Source of the DNA: JADCGM01 sp943368345
GTDB lineage: Bacteria > Pseudomonadota > Alphaproteobacteria > Sphingomonadales > Sphingomonadaceae
NCBI GenBank assembly: GCA_943368345.1
Contig: CALRKY020000013.1
Coordinates: 18,195-82,194, forward strand
Direction of reading: 5' to 3'
Length of the DNA: 64,000 bases
A program made the position numbers and the translations under genes. This document shows positions 15,821 to 24,150 of this stretch, one piece after another. The stretch's first letter is position 1; every line of letters begins with the position of its first letter. A model generated the notes under the pieces. The model worked only from the letters and a program-made list of their open reading frames with translations. It searched no databases and was not told the DNA's origin.

Positions 15821-16587
15821 TGCGGATCGCGACCTATAATATCAACGGCATCAATGCGCGGCTGCCGCGCCTGCTGGAATGGCTGGCCGAAACCCAGCCG
15901 GATGTTGCCTGCCTGCAGGAAGTCAAATGCCAGACCGACAATTTCCCGGTCGAGGTGATGACCGAGGCCGGATATCACACGCTGATCCACGGTCAGAAAG
16001 GCTTTAACGGCGTCGCCATCCTCTCGCGGGAGTCAGCCGTTGAAACCCGGCGCGGGCTGCCCGGCGATGATCTCGATGAACAGTCGCGCTATCTGGAGGC
16101 CGAGGTTGCCGGAGTTCGGGTCGCTAGCATCTATCTCCCAAACGGCAATCCGCAGCCGGGTCCGAAGTTCGACTATAAGCTCGCCTGGATGGAGCGGCTA
16201 CGACACCATGCGGCTGCCCTGCTCGCCCTTGAAACTCCAGTGGTGCTCGCCGGTGACTATAACGTCATTCCAACCGACGCCGATGTTTATTCGGTAACTG
16301 CGATGGCGAGCGATGCGCTGACCCAGCCGGAGTCCCGCGCCGCACTGCGCCGGATCGTCAACCAGGGCTGGACCGATGCGCTGCGGGCGCGGCAGCCGTC
16401 AGGCCCGTTGTGGACCTATTGGGACTATCAGGCTGGGGCCTGGCAGCGCGACGCCGGGTTCCGCATTGATCACCTGCTGCTCAGCCCGAGTGCAGCTGAC
16501 CGGCTGGTGGAAGCAGGCGTCGACAGGGACCACCGCGGACGGGAACGCGCCAGCGACCACGCGCCGACGTGGGTGGAACTGACCTAG
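15820..16587 (+). CDS. xth: Exodeoxyribonuclease III / AP endonuclease
   Basis: This DNA-repair enzyme of the EEP (exonuclease-endonuclease-phosphatase) fold, 255 residues, cuts at abasic sites and trims 3' ends. Signatures are MRIATYNINGINARLPRLL, CLQEVKCQ (metal Glu), FNGVAILSR, AGDYNVIPTDADV (Asp, Asn) and RIDHLLLS followed by ASDHAPTWVEL (catalytic Asp-His). Translation is coupled to the upstream erpA gene by a TGATG overlap. The end overlaps the convergent dehydrogenase gene by 4 bases. Confidence 0.96.
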   Translation: MRIATYNINGINARLPRLLEWLAETQPDVACLQEVKCQTDNFPVEVMTEAGYHTLIHGQKGFNGVAILSRESAVETRRGLPGDDLDEQSRYLEAEVAGVRVASIYLPNGNPQPGPKFDYKLAWMERLRHHAAALLALETPVVLAGDYNVIPTDADVYSVTAMASDALTQPESRAALRRIVNQGWTDALRARQPSGPLWTYWDYQAGAWQRDAGFRIDHLLLSPSAADRLVEAGVDRDHRGRERASDHAPTWVELT

Positions 16588-17453
16588 CGGGTCGGAACCG
16601 GCGTTTGGCCGCTATAGTCGTAGAAGCCGCGACCGGATTTTTTCCCATACCAGCCGGCCTCAACATATTTCACCAGCAGCGGCGCGGGCCGGTATTTGGG
16701 GTCGCCGGTGCCCTCCTGCATGACGCGCATTACCGCCAGCAGCGTATCGAGGCCGATATAGTCGGCGAGGGCCAGCGGTCCCATCGGGTGGTTGGCACCA
16801 AGTTTCATGCCGGCATCGATGTCGAGGATCGAGCCAACACCGTCACCAAGGGCAAAAATCGCTTCGTTGAGCATCGGGCAGAGCAGCCGGTTGACGATGA
16901 AGGCCGGAGCGTCCGCCGCCTCCACTGCGGTCTTGCCGAGCTTGGCGGCAAAGGCGTGCAGCACCGCCAGCGTGGCGGGAGCGGTGGCCAAGCCGGGGAT
17001 GATCTCGACCAAGGCCATCATCGGCACCGGATTGAAGAAATGCACCCCGGCAAAGCGGTCGGGCCGGTCGGTCGCCGCTGCCAGCCGGGTGATTGAGATG
17101 GAGGAGGTATTGGTCGCCAGCACCGCCGATGCCTTGAGCCGGGGGCAGAGGTCGGCGAAGATTTTGAGTTTCAGTGCCTCATTCTCGGTCGCGGCTTCGA
17201 TGACCAGATCGGCGGCGGCAAAGCGGTCGGTGTCGGTGGTCAGTACAATGCGGGCCAAGGCTGCGTCCCGGTCTGCCGCTGTCAGGACTTCCTTCGACAC
17301 CTGCCGCGCCATGTTCTTTTCGATATTGGCGAAGCCCGCCGCCGCCCGGTCCATCGTGACGTCGGACAGGACAACGTCATAGCCTGATTGCGCGGCGACA
17401 TGGGCGATGCCGTTGCCCATCAGCCCTGCCCCGATGATCCCGATCGTCTGCAC
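16584..17453 (-). CDS. 3-hydroxybutyryl-CoA dehydrogenase
   Basis: This NAD-dependent enzyme (289 residues) oxidises 3-hydroxyacyl-CoA, most likely the C4 substrate judging by its single-domain size. The Rossmann motif is GIIGAGLMGNGIAHV, the catalytic His is in FAGVHFFNPVPMM, the Glu partner in LVEIIPG, and the C-terminal domain contains NRLLCPMLNEAIFAL and GPLALADYIGLD. GTG 17453 is chosen because GGGAGA lies 7 bases upstream and the protein then starts right before the nucleotide motif; the longer frame to 17510 would add a basic tail without support. It is the last gene of the reverse-strand cluster that begins with etfB and etfA. Confidence 0.93.
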   Translation of the reverse strand: MQTIGIIGAGLMGNGIAHVAAQSGYDVVLSDVTMDRAAAGFANIEKNMARQVSKEVLTAADRDAALARIVLTTDTDRFAAADLVIEAATENEALKLKIFADLCPRLKASAVLATNTSSISITRLAAATDRPDRFAGVHFFNPVPMMALVEIIPGLATAPATLAVLHAFAAKLGKTAVEAADAPAFIVNRLLCPMLNEAIFALGDGVGSILDIDAGMKLGANHPMGPLALADYIGLDTLLAVMRVMQEGTGDPKYRPAPLLVKYVEAGWYGKKSGRGFYDYSGQTPVPTR

Positions 17454-17513
17454 GCCTGTCTCCCTGCCAAAAAGCCCTGCGCTCCTACGGCGGCGCAGGC
17501 GGCGGGGCAAGGC

Positions 17514-18536
17514 TCAGACGCGCACCACACCGGTGGCGATCAGGCTTTCGGCGCATTCAACGATGCTGTCCTCCGCATTGCGCGGCGTCCAGCCGAGTTT
17601 GGCCCGCACATGGCTGGTGTCGCAATTCCGGGTCCGGCCGAGTTCGGTGATGACGGAGCGGATCGCCGGGTTGAACAGCGAGGACAGGCGGACCAGCCAA
17701 TCGGGCAAGCCCCGGGTTGGCACCCGCCGCGCTTTTGGCCCCAACCGGCGTTTCAGGATTTCGGCAATCTCGCTCATCCACAGGAACGGTCCGGCGACGA
17801 TGAAACGCTCCCCGTTCATGTCCGGGCCGGTCATCGCCGTGACATGCGCCGCCGCGACATCGCGGACATCGACGACGGCGAAGCCGAGGCGCGGGCAGCC
17901 CGGAACCTTGCCCCCGAGCAACTGCGAAATCGCCTCGATCGAGGTTGAATGATCCGGTCCGCCGACGGGGCCGACCACCAGACTTGGGTTGATTGTCACG
18001 AATTCGAGCGCCCCGCCCTCCCGGGCCATGAAGTCCCGTGCTGCCCGTTCGGCGATGGTTTTGGACTGGACGTAAGGATAGGCGTCCGGATGATCCGGGT
18101 TGGTCCAATCGCTTTCGTCAAAGGTCGATTTGCCGTCGTCACGGCCGTAGCAGATCGCCGCCACGGAGGAGGTCATCACCAGCCGCTTGACCCCGGCATC
18201 CCGGGCAAAGCGCAGCGCGCGGAGCGCACCATCCCGGGCCGGACCGATAAGATCCTCAGCCGCCTGCGGCGTGGTGGCGGGAAGCGGGGAAGCAATGTGC
18301 ATGACAAAGTCGCAGCCCGCCACGGCCTCGGCCCATCCCGCGTCCGACTGAAGATCGACAGCGACCAGCGGCAACTGCGCCGGGTCGAGGCCAAGGGAGG
18401 CTGCAAGTCCGCTATGCTTCGCCGGAGACCGCACGGTGCCGCGCAGGGACCAGCCTTCGGCGGCCAGCTGCTGGATGATCGCACCGGCGATATAGCCGGA
18501 TGCACCGGTCACCAAAACCAACCCCTTGGACGTCAT
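17514..18536 (-). CDS. NAD(P)-dependent epimerase / dihydroflavonol-reductase-like protein
   Basis: This extended short-chain dehydrogenase (340 residues) has the N-terminal nucleotide motif LVTGASGYIAGAI and the catalytic YPYVQSK (Tyr, Lys), with the preceding Ser-rich strand RLVMTSSVAAI. The pattern resembles the dihydroflavonol-4-reductase / cinnamoyl-CoA reductase-like branch, which reduces aldehydes or ketones. Substrate is unknown. ATG 18536 has GGAGGAGG about 6 bases upstream. It sits between etfA and the hydroxyacyl-CoA dehydrogenase with about 60-base gaps, so a link to acyl-CoA metabolism is possible but not shown. Confidence 0.85.
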   Translation of the reverse strand: MTSKGLVLVTGASGYIAGAIIQQLAAEGWSLRGTVRSPAKHSGLAASLGLDPAQLPLVAVDLQSDAGWAEAVAGCDFVMHIASPLPATTPQAAEDLIGPARDGALRALRFARDAGVKRLVMTSSVAAICYGRDDGKSTFDESDWTNPDHPDAYPYVQSKTIAERAARDFMAREGGALEFVTINPSLVVGPVGGPDHSTSIEAISQLLGGKVPGCPRLGFAVVDVRDVAAAHVTAMTGPDMNGERFIVAGPFLWMSEIAEILKRRLGPKARRVPTRGLPDWLVRLSSLFNPAIRSVITELGRTRNCDTSHVRAKLGWTPRNAEDSIVECAESLIATGVVRV

Positions 18537-18597
18537 GGCCTGCCTCCTCCACCTGAACGCGCAGGATGACAGGCCCGGTCCGCCGGGTCAAAGCGCG

Positions 18598-19530
18598 TTA
18601 CAGCTTTGCCGTCATCTCCGGCACGATCTGGAACAGGTCGCCGACCAAGCCAAAGTCCGCCACCTGGAAGATCGGCGCATCCTCATCCTTGTTGATGGCG
18701 ACGATGACCTTCGAATCCTTCATACCGGCCAGATGCTGGATCGCCCCGGAAATCCCGGCGGCGATATACAGGCCCGGCGCGACGATCTTGCCGGTCTGAC
18801 CAACCTGATAGTCGTTGGGGACATAACCGGCATCCACGGCAGCCCGCGACGCGCCAACGGCGGCCCCAAGCTTGTCGGCCAGCGGTTCGATGACCTCGTG
18901 GAACTTCTCCGCTGACCCAAGTGCGCGTCCGCCGGACACGATGATCTTGGCCCCGGTCAGTTCGGGCCGCTCGCTCTTCGACAATTCCGAACCGGCAAAG
19001 GTCGACAGGCCGGAATCGCTGGCCGCGGCAACCGACTCAACCGCCGCTGATCCGCCACTGGCATCGGCCTTGACGAAGGAGGTTGGACGGATGGTCAGGA
19101 TTTTCTTCGCATCGCCGGACTGGACCGTGGCAATCGCCTGTCCGCCGTAGATTGGCCGCTGGAAGGTGTCCGCAGAGTCGACCGCCATGACATCGGAAAT
19201 CTGCGCGACATCAAGCAGCGCCGCGACCCGGGGCAGGACATTCTTGCCGCGCGTCGTTGCAGGGGCAACCAGTGCGTCATAGTCCGCCATCAGGCCTGCG
19301 ATTAACGGTGCCAGATTTTCGGCCAACGCATGCTCAACTTCGGCGGCATCGGCATGCAGCACCTTTGCCACCCCGGCGATCTTCGCCGCCGCAGCCGCCA
19401 CGGCAGCAGCGCCCTTGCCAGCGACCAGCACATGCACATCGCCGCCCAATTGCGCCGCGGCGGTGACGGCGGCCAGTGTGGCATCCTTCAATTCGGTATT
19501 GTCATGCTCAGCGAGAACCAGGACGCTCAT
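18598..19530 (-). CDS. etfA: Electron transfer flavoprotein, alpha subunit
   Basis: This FAD-carrying subunit (310 residues) of the soluble ETF heterodimer takes electrons from acyl-CoA dehydrogenases and hands them to ETF-ubiquinone oxidoreductase. The FAD domain is obvious: IIVSGGRALGSAEKF, then VGASRAAVDAGYVPND, QVGQTGKIVAPGLYIAAGIS and the C-terminal VAINKDEDAPIFQVADFG. The N-terminal half is the less conserved Rossmann-like part. Its ATG overlaps the etfB stop by 4 bases (ATGA), so both subunits are made from one message in equal amounts. Confidence 0.97.
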   Translation of the reverse strand: MSVLVLAEHDNTELKDATLAAVTAAAQLGGDVHVLVAGKGAAAVAAAAAKIAGVAKVLHADAAEVEHALAENLAPLIAGLMADYDALVAPATTRGKNVLPRVAALLDVAQISDVMAVDSADTFQRPIYGGQAIATVQSGDAKKILTIRPTSFVKADASGGSAAVESVAAASDSGLSTFAGSELSKSERPELTGAKIIVSGGRALGSAEKFHEVIEPLADKLGAAVGASRAAVDAGYVPNDYQVGQTGKIVAPGLYIAAGISGAIQHLAGMKDSKVIVAINKDEDAPIFQVADFGLVGDLFQIVPEMTAKL

Positions 19531-20276
19531 CCGATCACTCCCACAGTCTTCAGATTCTCGATCAGCTCATCAACCGTCTTGACCTTGATCCCGGCCTGCC
19601 GCTTGGCGGGCTCAGTGACCTTCAAGGTCGTCAGCCGCGGCGTAACATCAACGCCGTAGTCGGCGGGCGTTTTCGACGCGATCGGCTTTGACTTGGCCTT
19701 CATGATGTTCGGCAGCGACGCATAGCGCGGCTCGTTCAGGCGCAGATCGGTGGTGACAATGGCCGGCAGCTTGAGATTGACCGTTTCCGCTCCTCCATCG
19801 ACTTCGCGGGTTACGGCAATGCTGTCGCCCGACACCTCAAGCTTCGACGCAAAGGTACCCTGACCCCAGCCGAGCAGCGCGCCGAGCATCTGGCCAGTCT
19901 GATTGGCATCATCGTCGATGGCCTGCTTGCCGAGGATGATCAGCCCCGGCTGTTCTTCCTTGGCAATCGCAGCCAGCAGTTTGGCGACACCGAGTGATTC
20001 GGTTGGCCCGTCAACGGTGACCAATATGCCGCGATCCGCCCCCATCGCCAGTCCGGTGCGCAGCGTCTCCTGCGCCTGGGCCGGGCCGACCGACACCACC
20101 ACAACCTCGGTCGCCACACCCTTTTCCCGCAGGCGCAGCGCTTCCTCGACGGCGATCTCGTCGAACGGGTTCATGCTCATCTTGACATTGGCGAGCTCAA
20201 CGCCGGTCCCGTCGCCCTTGACGCGAACCTTGACGTTGTAATCGACCACCCGTTTGACGGGTACCAGCACCTTCAT
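19527..20276 (-). CDS. etfB: Electron transfer flavoprotein, beta subunit
   Basis: This AMP-binding partner (249 residues) of EtfA starts MKVLVPVKRVVDYNVKVRVK. It contains the family stretch SMNPFDEIAVEEALRLREKG and the signature region VTREVDGGAETVNLKLPAIV. ATG 20276 is preferred over longer frames since GGAGG lies 6 bases upstream. First gene of the reverse-strand cluster etfB-etfA-epimerase-hydroxyacyl-CoA dehydrogenase; the 170-base gap to the divergent phhB must hold its promoter. Confidence 0.97.
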   Translation of the reverse strand: MKVLVPVKRVVDYNVKVRVKGDGTGVELANVKMSMNPFDEIAVEEALRLREKGVATEVVVVSVGPAQAQETLRTGLAMGADRGILVTVDGPTESLGVAKLLAAIAKEEQPGLIILGKQAIDDDANQTGQMLGALLGWGQGTFASKLEVSGDSIAVTREVDGGAETVNLKLPAIVTTDLRLNEPRYASLPNIMKAKSKPIASKTPADYGVDVTPRLTTLKVTEPAKRQAGIKVKTVDELIENLKTVGVIG

Positions 20277-20446
20277 GCGATTCCTCCGGCGAATTTCGCG
20301 CCCGTTTGCGCAAAACACAGCGCGTTCGTCAACATATGCTGCGCTGCACATAATGGGAGGGCGCAGTTTCGCAGCCCGAACCGGCGGCGGGCCGGGTTTG
20401 ACGGGCCAGCATTTGCGGCGGATATGCGGGAGGCGGGGAGACAAAG

Positions 20447-20731
20447 ATGATCGCCAAACTGACCGAAGCCGAACGCGCCGCGCTGCTGCCAACGCTGGCC
20501 GGCTGGACCCTGGACCCGGCCCGCGACGGCCTCCGCAAAACCTATAAATTCGCCGACTTCCCTCAAGCCTTCGCCTTCATGACCCGCGTCGCGATCCTGG
20601 CGGAAAAGGCGGACCACCACCCGGAATGGTCGAACGTGTGGAACCGGGTGGAGATTTTACTGACGACACACGATGCGGGCGGGTTGTCGATGCGGGATGT
20701 GGAACTGGCGCGCGGGATTGATTTTGCTTGA
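20447..20731 (+). CDS. phhB: 4a-hydroxytetrahydrobiopterin (pterin-4a-carbinolamine) dehydratase
   Basis: This 94-residue enzyme recycles the pterin cofactor of aromatic amino acid hydroxylases by removing water from the 4a-carbinolamine. The active-site block EKADHHPEWSNVWNRVEI with its His-His pair, followed by LTTHDAGGLS, is the family signature. GGGGAG lies 7 bases before ATG 20447. No phenylalanine hydroxylase gene is in the window. It forms the left boundary of the accessory island that follows. Confidence 0.93.
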   Translation: MIAKLTEAERAALLPTLAGWTLDPARDGLRKTYKFADFPQAFAFMTRVAILAEKADHHPEWSNVWNRVEILLTTHDAGGLSMRDVELARGIDFA

Positions 20732-20757
20732 CTTGTAGGAAAATGTTGCTGATATGT
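20728..20757 (+). promoter_or_regulatory. Possible promoter for the toxin-immunity genes
   Basis: TTGACT (20728-20733) overlaps the phhB stop; 17-18 bases later comes GATATG/ATATGT (20751-20757) in a locally AT-rich stretch. Start would fall shortly before the toxin ATG at 20786. The -10 is weak. Confidence 0.4.
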
Positions 20758-20785
20758 TCTTGCCGTAGTTCGAGAGCGAGTCGGC

Positions 20786-21646
20786 ATGATCAGTATATCG
20801 GCGGAAGATTGGCAGCGGGGCGCATTCCGCGTCTGGATGCGCACGGGCATATGGCCGAACACACCCCCGGCGGGGCTTTTCAGCGTCAAATATAATCATT
20901 GGCACGACGCCGAAGACGGTCGGTTTACCTTTGCCGGTTCTGGACGACACGACGGAACACCAAGCGCGCGGACTTCCCAAACTCGCCCAGCAGGCGGCAG
21001 TGCCGTTGGGGCTCGATCACGCACATATGGGGCTCAGCAAGTTCGCGCGAGCGGCGGTGGCGCCTGGGGTGGGGGAGGCTCCAGCGGGGGCGGAGGTCCA
21101 AACTGGGAAGACACTCCAGGTCCGTATCTCAGTGCATTGATGAGAGCAGCCCGAGCCGAAGACGCTTTGGCGAAGCCACCGAGCGCAACCCCGCTGTCTC
21201 CTGCCTCGCCTTTGAAGTTGATCCGCCGCAATGGCTATGAGTTCCGGCTCGATCCAAACGGACGAACTAGGCAAGTTTCGGGTAGCCTTTCGTTGATTTT
21301 ACCGCAAGCGCGCTCTCGAACCCTCCAAGCGCGAGCGGGCCTCCCCGATCGCCGATCGACCGATGATGGCGGGCACTACATCGCGCCGCGTTTCAACGGC
21401 CCGGCGGAGGCGTTCAATCATTTTGCGCAGGACGCGAACTTCAATCGCGGGACATACCGCGCGATGGAAGACCAGTGGGCGGCGTCAAGGCGGCGAAACG
21501 AAAGGGTCACGGTCAAGATTGTGCCGTATTACGCAGGCCCGTCGAAACGTCCGTTTGAGCTGGACATCACATTTACATTGGGCCCAGCGAAGCACAGCAT
21601 CAAAATCCCCAATGAGCGTCAGGAGCCAAAGCGTGGAGGGCGATAA
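20786..21646 (+). CDS. Nuclease toxin with C-terminal Endonuclea_NS_2-like domain
   Basis: This 286-residue, three-part protein has an N-terminal segment with the pattern KYNHWHDAEDGRFTFAGSG (about 35-53), a Gly-rich linker (about 90-104), and a C-terminal domain (about 190-275). That domain holds DDGGHYIAPRFNGP (His197 as candidate catalytic base), NFNRGTYRAMEDQW (metal Asn, Glu) and VKIVPYYAGPSKRP. This matches the DNA/RNA non-specific endonuclease family found at the C-terminus of YeeF-type toxins. The predicted action is degradation of nucleic acid in a target cell. There is no signal peptide, membrane segment, or LXG, PAAR or RHS region, so delivery is unexplained. Two overlapping immunity-like genes follow. 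Third codon positions look less GC-rich than in neighbours, which suggests transfer. Confidence 0.72.
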   Translation: MISISAEDWQRGAFRVWMRTGIWPNTPPAGLFSVKYNHWHDAEDGRFTFAGSGRHDGTPSARTSQTRPAGGSAVGARSRTYGAQQVRASGGGAWGGGGSSGGGGPNWEDTPGPYLSALMRAARAEDALAKPPSATPLSPASPLKLIRRNGYEFRLDPNGRTRQVSGSLSLILPQARSRTLQARAGLPDRRSTDDGGHYIAPRFNGPAEAFNHFAQDANFNRGTYRAMEDQWAASRRRNERVTVKIVPYYAGPSKRPFELDITFTLGPAKHSIKIPNERQEPKRGGR

Positions 21647-22046
21647 CATCGCAGTTTTGCTGAGCAAAATCGGCCAGCTGCTAGCCGAGGATATCGACTA
21701 TCCGTTGGAGGGAACGCTGTTGCACGCCCGGGTTGATCGCCGAATGGTAGGGCCATCGATCTTCAAGGACATGGGCGATCACCTTGTTTATCGCGACCCC
21801 GATCTCCGTCGTCTCGGCGACTGTGTGCTCGACCTTTGGGAGGCTTTTGAACCCCGAAAACGCTGGGCTCAGATGGAATATGTGATCCGGGATGGGCGGT
21901 TCGACGTCAAGTTCATCTACCCCCACGAAGTGCCGAAAAACGAGTATTGGAATGACACACGCGAGGAAATGCTCAAGCGCCATTTCGGCAACAAACCCGT
22001 GGTCTATCCGCCGTTAAGCGATGATGACGACAACTACACCCTTTAG
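21633..22046 (+). CDS. YezG-like (DUF600) immunity protein, copy 1
   Basis: This 137-residue acidic cytoplasmic protein resembles the YezG family, which neutralises YeeF-type nuclease toxins in Bacillus. Visible features are LLSKIGQLLAEDIDYPLEGT, the Trp-centred core DLWEAFEPRKRWAQMEYVI and the C-terminal RHFGNKPVVYPP. GTG 21633 is chosen because CAGGAG lies 7 bases upstream; ATG 21612 in the same frame has no ribosome site. The gene overlaps the toxin 3' end by 14 bases, so the antidote is made with the toxin. The family match is by pattern and should be tested with a profile search. Confidence 0.68.
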   Translation: MEGDNIAVLLSKIGQLLAEDIDYPLEGTLLHARVDRRMVGPSIFKDMGDHLVYRDPDLRRLGDCVLDLWEAFEPRKRWAQMEYVIRDGRFDVKFIYPHEVPKNEYWNDTREEMLKRHFGNKPVVYPPLSDDDDNYTL

Positions 22047-22452
22047 TGCGGAAATAGGGGCGTTGCTCAACGAGGTTGGACAACTCCTCGCCGAGGACGC
22101 CGAATATCCTCTGGACGGAACGTTGCTCCATGCAGAGGTGGACCAAGGGTATGTGAGTCCTTCAATCTACAAGGACTTGGGCGATCATGCATTCTATCGG
22201 CAACCCGATCTTGATCGGCTGGGAAATTGCCTGCTCGATCTTTGGGAGGCGTATCCGCCGAATATGCGATGGGCAGAAATGCTCTACGTTGTTCGAGGGC
22301 AAACGTTTGAAGCATCGTTTATTTACCCACGCGACCTCGATCCCAAGGAATGGCCGATGGACCGTCGCGAACGGCTGGTGAAAGCGCATTTCGGAGACAA
22401 GCCCGTGGTTTATCCCCCTTGGGAAGACGGCGAAGGCGATTTTGCGTTGTAG
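22021..22452 (+). CDS. YezG-like (DUF600) immunity protein, copy 2
   Basis: This 143-residue paralogue of the preceding gene aligns end to end at roughly 55% identity by hand count. Matching blocks are GQLLAED.., the second-strand motif GTLLHAEVD, PDLDRLGNCLLDLWEA, RWAEMLYVV and HFGDKPVVYPP. It overlaps copy 1 by 26 bases in another frame. The start may be the first or second of two adjacent ATG codons (22021 or 22024). Codon use is visibly richer in A/T than in surrounding housekeeping genes. It may neutralise a variant toxin or add dose. Confidence 0.65.
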   Translation: MMTTTTPFSAEIGALLNEVGQLLAEDAEYPLDGTLLHAEVDQGYVSPSIYKDLGDHAFYRQPDLDRLGNCLLDLWEAYPPNMRWAEMLYVVRGQTFEASFIYPRDLDPKEWPMDRRERLVKAHFGDKPVVYPPWEDGEGDFAL

Positions 22453-22511
22453 GCATCCCGACACCCTGCGACTGGGTTATCGAATCGGACTAGCAACGAC
22501 GAAGCGAACGG

Positions 22512-22568
22512 AGCTCGCGCTGCTCTGGCCCGAGCAGCGCTGGGTCCCGGGGCGAGCCCGGGATGACA
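22512..22568 (+). repeat. Dispersed repeat, copy A
   Basis: This 57-base unit with GC-rich dyad symmetry at its end (GGTCCCGGGGCGAGCCCGGGATGACA style) is repeated with four mismatches at 22984-23040. It lies between the immunity genes and the broken GIY-YIG gene. Confidence 0.8.
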
Positions 22569-22573
22569 TGTTG

Positions 22574-22864
22574 CTAAATGGCGCCGAAGATATCCTGCCA
22601 ATCGGGATTTGCGCGCTCGATCATGCCGAGTTTCCACGCGCGCCGCTACCGCTTGATCCGCTTCTCGCAAGCGATTGCGTCGGTGATTTGAATGAAGCTC
22701 TCGGACCAGACCAGCAGCTTGACGCCATGTTTCCGCGTGAAGCCGTCTGCGGTCCCGAGGCGGTGCTCGCTGGCGCGTCGTGCCAGATCGTTGGTGACGC
22801 CAACATAGAGCGTTCCGTTGCGACGGCTGGCCATGATGTAGACGAAGTAGGGACCGCGAGGCAT
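22574..22864 (-). pseudogene. GIY-YIG endonuclease-domain protein, interrupted by an amber codon
   Basis: The frame encodes a 96-residue single-domain GIY-YIG protein. YFVYIMAS and LYVGVTNDL are the GIY and YIG strands, ARRASEHRLG carries the catalytic Arg, and ACEKRIKR carries the metal Glu. Directly after EKRIKR, a TAG (22646-22648) replaces the tryptophan expected in EKRIKRWRRAWK; the frame then continues as RRAWKLGMIERANPDWQDIF to a second TAG at 22574. One TGG to TAG change explains it. The truncated 72-residue product keeps the catalytic residues, so partial activity is not excluded. Repeats flank the gene on both sides. These small proteins are related to homing-type nucleases; their cellular role is unclear. 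Confidence 0.85.
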
Positions 22865-22931
22865 GGCGCAATGGTGAAGCGGGAACGTCGCGAATGCACC
22901 CCGGTCAACCGAGCGGACGATCCACGAACCC

Positions 22932-23040
22932 TGTCATCCCGGCCTTGCGCCGGGACCCAGCGCAACAGAAAAACTGCGAGCAAAGCTCGCGATGCTCTGA
23001 CCCGAGCAGCGCTGGGTCCCGGGTCAAGCCCGGGATGACA
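22932..23040. repeat. Inverted pair of the dispersed repeat (copies B and C)
   Basis: Copy B (22932-22963) is a reverse-strand version of the same unit; copy C (22984-23040) is in the orientation of copy A. Together they start TGTCATCCCGG and end CCGGGATGACA, so the 109 bases are bounded by inverted termini and could fold as a large hairpin. Confidence 0.75.
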
Positions 23041-23066
23041 GAGGAATTGGGATGGCGGAGTGTCGG

Positions 23067-23243
23067 TCAGCTATTGTCTTCAGTCGGGGCGTCGGGGCCG
23101 TTTTTCTTGATCGAGGCGATGGCGTTTTCAGCGGCGGCTTTTGAGGCATAGCCCTCGGTCGCGAACATCACTTCGCTGTTATATTTGAAACGAACCCGGA
23201 ACTCACCGGCCTTGTCTTTGTAGATTTCGAACTTGTGCGCCAT
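23067..23243 (-). CDS. DUF1508 (YegP-like) protein
   Basis: The 58-residue protein starts MAHKFEIYKDKAGEFRVRFK and contains ATEGYASKAAAENAIASIKK, the single-repeat form of the DUF1508/YegP fold. Function is unknown. ATG 23243 is chosen because AGGAG lies 7 bases upstream; the longer frame to 23297 has no support. The gene follows the SDR gene on the same strand after a 57-base gap. Confidence 0.85.
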   Translation of the reverse strand: MAHKFEIYKDKAGEFRVRFKYNSEVMFATEGYASKAAAENAIASIKKNGPDAPTEDNS

Positions 23244-23300
23244 GACCTGCTCCTGTGGTGAGACGGCGATGATCCGGTTCCCCCGCCCCTGAGTCAAGCC

Positions 23301-24080
<780 letters not shown>

Positions 24081-24150
24081 GCCAAATCTCCTGTGACAAA
24101 GTTGCCGTCTTATGGACGGGGACACGCGGTTCGCATCGCTGCGGAAATGA

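Noticed and set aside
20786..22452. Remnant prophage
   Set aside because: Apart from the short GRFTF-like motif there are no phage structural, lysis or integrase genes; the nuclease and immunity genes explain the region.
22646..22648. Programmed amber read-through (pyrrolysine-like) in the GIY-YIG gene
   Set aside because: The codon replaces a conserved Trp by a single base change and nothing nearby suggests a read-through signal; a plain nonsense mutation is simpler.
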